This document shows, one piece after another, positions 7,101-11,600 of a stretch of DNA of 11,600 nt. The stretch's first letter is position 1; the number at the start of each line of letters is the position of its first letter. The position numbers and the translations under genes were made by a program. Origin of the DNA: an uncultured Pseudomonadota bacterium. GTDB lineage: Bacteria > Myxococcota > UBA796. The stretch is from NCBI GenBank assembly GCA_913040875.1, contig CAJWHX010000067.1, positions 1 through 11,600 of the forward strand, read 5' to 3'. A model generated the notes under the pieces. That model searched no databases and was not told the origin of the DNA. It saw nothing but the letters and a program-made list of their open reading frames with translations.

Positions 7101-7985
7101 ATGACTGTATTTTTGACCTTAATTTTTGGATGTGTCTCCGAGCCAAACCCAGATATTAGCACGGCTACAGAGCATGGTGTTGGTGAACGAGCCCTGTCCA
7201 TAGAACACAACGGTGTCGTTCGAGACTTCATTCTCTATGTGCCCAGTCAATATGATTCAGCGACTCCAACGCCGTTGTTCTTCAACTTCCATGGTTACGG
7301 TGGAACATCTGAAGGACAGATGCAATGGGTTCAAATGAATGACCTTGCTGATCAAGAAAACTTTATTCTGGTCTTTCCACAGGGCACGGACTTGGAGGGC
7401 AGTCCGCATTGGAATTCGGCAGATATGGGCGGAGACAACAAGAGCGATGCCGAAGACAAAGGCTTTGTGCTCGAACTGATTGAGCAAATTGGACGCGCCT
7501 ACAATGTAGATGAGGATAGAGTCTATGCGGCTGGGTATTCCAACGGCAGTTTCTTCAGCTACTACCTTGCCTGCACAGCAGGAGAGCATTTTGCTGCCAT
7601 TGGTTCTGTATCAGGTACACACCTAGACCTTGGAGACAGTTGTACTCCTGGCCATCCAATGGGGATGATCAATCTTCACGGGACGCAAGATGGCGTGGTT
7701 CCGTATAGCGGTGGTGAGGACTACACTTCCACTCAAGATGTTGTAGATTGGTGGGTGAACTACAATGGCGCGCAAACAACACCCGAAGTTGCGACTGAAG
7801 AGTCGGGCAGAATTACCATTGAGCAGTACGTCTATCCGGCTGGTGAAAATGGTGTGTCGATTGAACACTATAAGTTCATTGGCGGTGACCACGTTTGGTT
7901 TGAAGAGTCCTTCAATGGACGCAGCACCGGTGAATTGATTTGGGACTATGTTTCTCAGTACAATCGTTCGGGCCGAATCGAATAA
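7101..7985 (+). CDS. Lipoprotein esterase, PHB-depolymerase / LpqC family (alpha/beta hydrolase)
   Basis: The product has 294 residues from ATG 7101. The leader is only 11 residues up to LIFGC (Cys11), so it is probably a lipoprotein. The fold is an alpha/beta hydrolase: oxyanion-loop motif HGYGG at about 64-68, nucleophile elbow GYSNGS with Ser at about 147, acid GTQDGVVPYSG with Asp at about 197, and GGDHVW with His at about 264. All three triad residues are present. Two cysteines at about 158 and 181 may pair. Family members hydrolyse ester bonds in short-chain polyhydroxyalkanoates, feruloylated or acetylated polysaccharides and similar substrates. The exact substrate cannot be told; no separate substrate-binding or carbohydrate-binding domain is attached. 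The 110-bp spacer to the previous gene shows no clear terminator. The stop lies 8 bp from that of the convergent gene. Confidence 0.88.
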   Translation: MTVFLTLIFGCVSEPNPDISTATEHGVGERALSIEHNGVVRDFILYVPSQYDSATPTPLFFNFHGYGGTSEGQMQWVQMNDLADQENFILVFPQGTDLEGSPHWNSADMGGDNKSDAEDKGFVLELIEQIGRAYNVDEDRVYAAGYSNGSFFSYYLACTAGEHFAAIGSVSGTHLDLGDSCTPGHPMGMINLHGTQDGVVPYSGGEDYTSTQDVVDWWVNYNGAQTTPEVATEESGRITIEQYVYPAGENGVSIEHYKFIGGDHVWFEESFNGRSTGELIWDYVSQYNRSGRIE

Positions 7986-7986
7986 T

Positions 7987-7997
7987 CTAGGTCCTAG
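7987..7997. other. Short palindrome between convergent stops
   Basis: CTAGG-T-CCTAG is a perfect 5-bp inverted repeat covering the spacer between the TAA at 7983-7985 and the minus-strand TAG at 7994-7996. It is too short, and lacks a T-run, to call an intrinsic terminator with confidence. Confidence 0.25.
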
Positions 7998-9865
7998 GGA
8001 ACTGTAATTGATTCAGCCGTGTAACTTCTAGAAATCCCTAGACCTTTGTTCTCTACAATGGTTTCCAGAGACGTTTTGGCAACCTTGGTCACCTTCAGTA
8101 TACAGCCCAAGGTATCCCCACTGTTATAAGCCGTATTTTTAATGAGGGAATTGGAACTGTATCCTTCGAGTTTTGGGTTGGACAATGTACGACCCAGATA
8201 GTCTAACATTTTATCGACAGCATCTTCCTTTATCTCGACGACAGTACCATTGACTGTCCATTCTGCGGTGACTTTATTGAGTTTGCCATAAAAAGGAAAT
8301 GTCCCCTCGAGTGAGCAGGAGTATCCGATATCGGACTCTTCGGTATTTTGTTCGCCTTCTGTCTGTGCATCTGGATTCTGTTCGGGTGCATTATCTTCTT
8401 TTGTATGTACTGTTGACTTGGTCCAAAAACCAGACATGGGAACAATGACGGCGGTTGGCTCCGACAGTTTGCCCGTGCTTTGAATATTTTGGATGGTTTG
8501 ATCATCGTCATTCACTGTGAAGGTATAGTCGATGGGGGATACACTTGAATCTATGGTTTGTAAGCAGGCGATCTCTTGGATCTTCTCTTCAGGAGCCGCA
8601 CAAGAAACATTTGGTTCATACACTCCCACGCAGTCTGTTGACTCCTGTTGATCCACAACATACTTGGATCGTAGGTGAGCGAGATTGAACTTGGCCAGAT
8701 CTTGAGATTGGAGCCCATGGGATTGTAACCCTTGATATTCTAAATAGTACCGATAGACAGTATTGAGTGAAGGGCGCTCCGTGTCTTCAATGAGCAGTCC
8801 TTCTATCAGGGTGTGGATAGGGGACAGGGTGCTGTTCCAGGTACAGTCATCGTCACAGCATGGCTTGAGTTCAGCATCCTCGAAAACACTTGGCAACGCC
8901 TCACAGGAAGTCTTTGATGCAAGTGTAAACAGTCCAATATCTGCTTTTCTTTGTGTACTATGGTATCCACGCCGTGGATCTGCAGTGATGTGCAGACAGG
9001 CTTGTTTACCTGATAATGCTGGATCCACAGTCCACACTTTTGTGTATACCGTAGCAAACTCTTCATCAGACTGGAAACCTTGGTGTTCAATGAGTCTTGT
9101 TAAAAATTCGATGTGGTCATTTGCATTGACCAATGGCACCAGGATCTTTCGAAATTCGATATGTTCATTAGAGGAACTGTAGGCATCGACGTCGAGATTG
9201 GATGTTTCTTCTAGAAAGACTTTGATGAGTTCGTCAACGAGACCAGTCTGGTCTGTTGGTTCAAGCCCAGCGTACAGTTCAGTCCAATACACCGAGGGAA
9301 TCGTTCCAACAGTTTGAGATAAAAATTCCCGTTGCTCACTCGAAGACTGCGTTTTGACCAGTTCAAGAGTGTTGAACATTATAGTGCTTTGGTTATTCCA
9401 GGATCCGTCTTGGTAGAGTAGAAGATCTGCAGGATTCTCGGAGACATCACGGATGCCATTCCAATCCGATGCCGAACCCGTAAATCCAGTTGGTGTGCTG
9501 ACTGGAAACAATCCTTGTGGTGTACTTTGAAGGGTTTTCCATCCTGAATTGATGTTGACTGCCAAATATTTTCCGTCGGGACTCGATAGAAGTTCGCCCG
9601 TTCGAGTCCCTGGACAGCTTCGCCACATCCCACCACTACTTCCTTTGATGTAATCGACTTGGAACGTGTGTTCGTCCTTGATCAACTCTATTTTGGCTGA
9701 ACAGCCAAATATCGGGAACGCAATCACTTTGGTGCCTTCGATGGTGAAGAATCGGAACTCCGATTGCACAAGTGAGGCCTCGATAGGTGTTTCGACCGTG
9801 GCAATGTCTCGGTGGCCCTTCCAAGGTGTACAGGCGCTAAGTAGTGTCAGTAGGATGAAATTCAT
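7994..9865 (-). CDS. Large predicted lipoprotein of unknown function
   Basis: This 623-residue protein has leader MNFILLTLLSAC with Cys12 as likely lipidation site. An in-frame TAG sits four codons upstream, so no longer start exists; AGGA lies 7 nt before the ATG. Residues about 30-160 are beta-rich and include SSPDGKYLAV (about 94-103), a strand-turn typical of TolB/WD-like propellers. The middle (about 205-280) is helical. A Cys-rich segment follows (290, 321, 336, 337, 341, 412, 422, 434, including KPCCDDDC). An acidic, Gln/Glu-rich linker at about 488-513 leads to a C-terminal domain (about 514-595) with GYSCSLEG, AEWTVNG and SGDTLGC, resembling bacterial Ig-like domains in which two cysteines bridge. 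No catalytic motif was seen. Fifty base pairs separate it from the lectin gene on the same strand, so co-transcription is possible. Function is not known. Confidence 0.78.
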   Translation of the reverse strand: MNFILLTLLSACTPWKGHRDIATVETPIEASLVQSEFRFFTIEGTKVIAFPIFGCSAKIELIKDEHTFQVDYIKGSSGGMWRSCPGTRTGELLSSPDGKYLAVNINSGWKTLQSTPQGLFPVSTPTGFTGSASDWNGIRDVSENPADLLLYQDGSWNNQSTIMFNTLELVKTQSSSEQREFLSQTVGTIPSVYWTELYAGLEPTDQTGLVDELIKVFLEETSNLDVDAYSSSNEHIEFRKILVPLVNANDHIEFLTRLIEHQGFQSDEEFATVYTKVWTVDPALSGKQACLHITADPRRGYHSTQRKADIGLFTLASKTSCEALPSVFEDAELKPCCDDDCTWNSTLSPIHTLIEGLLIEDTERPSLNTVYRYYLEYQGLQSHGLQSQDLAKFNLAHLRSKYVVDQQESTDCVGVYEPNVSCAAPEEKIQEIACLQTIDSSVSPIDYTFTVNDDDQTIQNIQSTGKLSEPTAVIVPMSGFWTKSTVHTKEDNAPEQNPDAQTEGEQNTEESDIGYSCSLEGTFPFYGKLNKVTAEWTVNGTVVEIKEDAVDKMLDYLGRTLSNPKLEGYSSNSLIKNTAYNSGDTLGCILKVTKVAKTSLETIVENKGLGISRSYTAESITVP

Positions 9866-9875
9866 GCATCTATCC

Positions 9876-9895
9876 TATCACAATCTATCACAATC
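9876..9895. repeat. Perfect tandem 10-bp repeat before the 623-residue lipoprotein gene
   Basis: TATCACAATC occurs twice in direct tandem; on the coding (minus) strand this reads GATTGTGATA twice, ending 10 bp before the ATG at 9865. It sits in the short spacer downstream of the lectin gene. It could be a regulatory site, as one repeat is about one helical turn, or slippage-derived sequence. Confidence 0.6.
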
Positions 9896-9915
9896 CTAAG
9901 TTTCTACTTTATCCT

Positions 9916-11511
9916 CTAGAGTTCTTCACACACGTAAAAGATGCCGGTTCCATGCCAGTTGTTCGAATAGCAATTCAAGTCGTTCCAGCGCCCTGTGTCT
10001 GCATACATATGTCCGCAGTCTTCGTTCCCCCAAGCATCGTCGGGCTGCCCCCCGTTCCAATTGGTGTAGTTATGGTTTGAGCCATTGATCCATGACCATC
10101 CACCGGAGGGCTCTTGCCAGTGAGCCGCACTGATGTTGTCGTAGCCAATCCACCACCATCGGTTCCACGCTACAGACTGTGCGGTTTGTTGTATCCAGTG
10201 GTTCTCGCTGCCGTTGTTGATCACAGCCAGATCGAAATTGCCATAGGACTGGCATGCTGAACGCGCATTGTACCAGTTGGATGTATCGTCACAGAAGTAG
10301 TAAGTGTGACCGTTGTACGTTCCTGTGTCACAGCCACAAGTAGAACTGTTGTCAATACCGCCGTCACAGTCATTGTCAATTCCGTCACAGACTTCAGCAG
10401 CGCCTGGATTGATTGAAGGATTGGAGTCATTGCAGTCTGAGTTGGCATCATACCCATCACCGTCCATATCTGGACTGTTTGGATCGGTACCATTGTTGAT
10501 CTCGTCACCGTCATTCACTCCATCGCCATCGGTATCCGGATTGAGGGGATCAGTATTGTAGTAGTCTTCGTCACCGTCATCCAGTCCGTCGCCATCGGTG
10601 TCTGGGTCTAATGGATCGGTACCGTTCGTGATTTCGTCCCCATCATAAGAGCCATCGCCATCGGTATCCGGATCGAGTGGGTCGGTGTTGTAGTTAGGCT
10701 CATCGCCATCGTTGATGCCGTCTCCATCCGTATCGTCGTCGGTTGGGTCGGTACCATTGGCAATTTCATCGTTGTCATTGACGCCATCTCCGTCAGTGTC
10801 TGGCTTCGTTGGGTCGGTTCCGTTGTTGACTTCATCTCCATCGTTAATGGTATCGCCATCGGTATCTGGGTTGTTGGGATCTGAGCCGTAAGTGTCTTCA
10901 TCGCCGTCGTTTAGTCCATCACCATCTGAATCTGGATCGAGTGGGTCGGTACCATTGGTGATTTCATCGCCATCGTTTGAACCATCGCCATCGGTATCAA
11001 TCAACACAGGATTGGTTCCGATGCTGATCTCATTGTCATCTGTGAGTCCATCGCCATCGGTATCTGGGTTATTCGGATTGGTTCCGTTGTTGACCTCATC
11101 CCCATCGTTAATGGTGTCGCCATCGGTATCCGGATTGAGTGGATCAGTATTGTTGGTATTTTCATCGCCGTCATCCAATCCATCGCCGTCACTATCTGAC
11201 ATGCACAGTTCCGTTGAATCATGCTCAGCAGCACCTGGGAATGCTTCGGCATTGCTATCATCACAATCCTGACCACCATCGTTAAAGTCACCATAGCCAT
11301 CCAAATCATCATCACGATAGCATCGGCTTTGATCTACTTCATATTGAGCATGACCAGAACCAGGGTAAACATCGACACGATCATCGTTACAATCCTGACC
11401 TCCATCTTCTTGGCGTGCATATCCGTCACCATCTGCATCGGCAATCACAATTACCTCTTCAACTGGGTCTATTTTTTCAGATTCGCCACATCCCAATAAT
11501 AAATACAACAT
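9916..11511 (-). CDS. Modular lipoprotein: MopE motifs, 11 thrombospondin type 3 repeats, C-type lectin domain
   Basis: The product has 531 residues from ATG 11511. Leader MLYLLLGC puts the likely lipidated cysteine at residue 8, exceptionally early. Two Asp-rich MopE-like metal-binding motifs follow (about 25-53 and 65-96, each with DGDGY/DLDGY and DC-x-D). Eleven 22-residue thrombospondin type 3 repeats span 106-347 (consensus DTDGDGxNDGDExxNGTDPxxP). A third MopE-like segment lies at about 348-388 (EVCDGIDNDCDGGID). The C-terminal C-type lectin domain (about 398-531) has WIGY-like core strands, GGQPDDAWGNEDC (about 487-499) and GRWNDLNC (about 507-514). Cysteine pairs 421-528 and 499-514 match the canonical disulfides. 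QPD, Glu and the WND Asn-Asp give a full calcium-site-2 set of the galactose type. Predicted role: calcium-dependent sugar recognition or adhesion at the cell surface on a calcium-stiffened stalk. Confidence 0.92.
   Translation of the reverse strand: MLYLLLGCGESEKIDPVEEVIVIADADGDGYARQEDGGQDCNDDRVDVYPGSGHAQYEVDQSRCYRDDDLDGYGDFNDGGQDCDDSNAEAFPGAAEHDSTELCMSDSDGDGLDDGDENTNNTDPLNPDTDGDTINDGDEVNNGTNPNNPDTDGDGLTDDNEISIGTNPVLIDTDGDGSNDGDEITNGTDPLDPDSDGDGLNDGDEDTYGSDPNNPDTDGDTINDGDEVNNGTDPTKPDTDGDGVNDNDEIANGTDPTDDDTDGDGINDGDEPNYNTDPLDPDTDGDGSYDGDEITNGTDPLDPDTDGDGLDDGDEDYYNTDPLNPDTDGDGVNDGDEINNGTDPNSPDMDGDGYDANSDCNDSNPSINPGAAEVCDGIDNDCDGGIDNSSTCGCDTGTYNGHTYYFCDDTSNWYNARSACQSYGNFDLAVINNGSENHWIQQTAQSVAWNRWWWIGYDNISAAHWQEPSGGWSWINGSNHNYTNWNGGQPDDAWGNEDCGHMYADTGRWNDLNCYSNNWHGTGIFYVCEEL
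10471..11196 (-). repeat. Eleven 66-bp coding repeats (thrombospondin type 3)
   Basis: Eleven uninterrupted 22-codon units without length variation encode the calcium-binding stalk of the lectin protein. Each has DxDGDG, a second DGDE or close variant, and a TDP/TNP turn. Units 4-5 resemble units 9-10 (DGDEITNGTDPLDP then GDGL-DGDED), and units 1-2 resemble 5-6 (the second of each pair reads DTDGDTINDGDEVNNGT). The array therefore grew partly by copying multi-unit blocks. Confidence 0.93.
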
Positions 11512-11518
11512 ATTCAAA

Positions 11519-11522
11519 CTCC
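11519..11522 (-). promoter_or_regulatory. Shine-Dalgarno sequence deciding the lectin gene start
   Basis: GGAG (minus strand) lies 7 nt before ATG 11511 but only 1 nt before the in-frame TTG at 11517, so the ATG is preferred. An in-frame TGA upstream rules out a longer leader. Confidence 0.65.
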
Positions 11523-11534
11523 ATTTTCTTCAAT

Positions 11535-11540
11535 ATTATA
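11535..11540 (-). promoter_or_regulatory. Possible -10 element of the lectin gene
   Basis: A perfect TATAAT on the minus strand lies 23 bp upstream of ATG 11511, within an AT-rich stretch. No good -35 hexamer is visible at 16-18 bp, so this is weak. Confidence 0.3.
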
Positions 11541-11600
11541 CGAATATATTGTAATTGAATTCGAAGCAGATAAAAACACGCATGTCAACATGAGGTGTCG

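Noticed and set aside
10471..11196. CRISPR-like repeat array
   Set aside because: The 66-bp periodicity has no distinct spacers and encodes TSP3 units in one open frame.
10892..11272. Plus-strand Ser/Pro-rich repetitive frame opposite the lectin gene
   Set aside because: It is the antisense reading of the TSP3 repeats; its periodicity comes from the real gene.

Overview
The window (about 47% GC by eye) is probably from a Gram-negative bacterium of the Myxococcota or a neighbouring deltaproteobacterial lineage. The evidence is an outer-membrane TonB-dependent receptor that carries its own TonB C-terminal domain, MopE-type Asp-rich metal-binding motifs beside thrombospondin type 3 repeats, and several large predicted lipoproteins of kinds common in that group. 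The lineage call is inference from gene content; no rRNA or other taxonomic marker is present.

Layout. Positions 1-1001 (minus) hold the N-terminal two thirds of a photolyase-related (FeS-BCP / DPRP-type) protein cut by the window edge. A 132-bp divergent spacer with an 18-bp GTTG/CAAC palindrome cluster separates it from a plus-strand pair: a TonB-CTD/TonB-dependent receptor fusion (1134-3674) and a translationally coupled lipoprotein (3674-4585). This pair meets an ABC-F ATPase (4589-6460, minus) tail to tail with 3 bp between the stops. Next come two plus-strand lipoproteins: a small, extremely acidic one (6616-6990) and a PHB-depolymerase/LpqC-type esterase (7101-7985). The esterase converges on two minus-strand lipoproteins: a 623-residue protein of unknown function (7994-9865) and a modular calcium-type lectin (9916-11511) with MopE motifs, eleven 22-residue thrombospondin type 3 repeats and a C-terminal C-type lectin domain. 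That domain shows a complete QPD / E / WND calcium-sugar signature. No gene-free stretch exceeds 300 bases, and no tRNA, rRNA, CRISPR or mobile element was seen.

How the genes fit together. Most of the window encodes the cell envelope: one outer-membrane receptor and five predicted lipoproteins. The receptor and its partner lipoprotein form a likely two-gene uptake or sensing unit. The lectin, esterase and acidic protein look like surface-exposed adhesive or degradative proteins, but nothing in the sequence ties them into one pathway. The most notable points are the galactose-type C-type lectin on a calcium-binding stalk, the receptor that combines a TonB box with a TonB C-terminal domain, the unusually short lipoprotein signal peptides (cysteine at residue 8-15), and the palindrome cluster between the photolyase and receptor genes.
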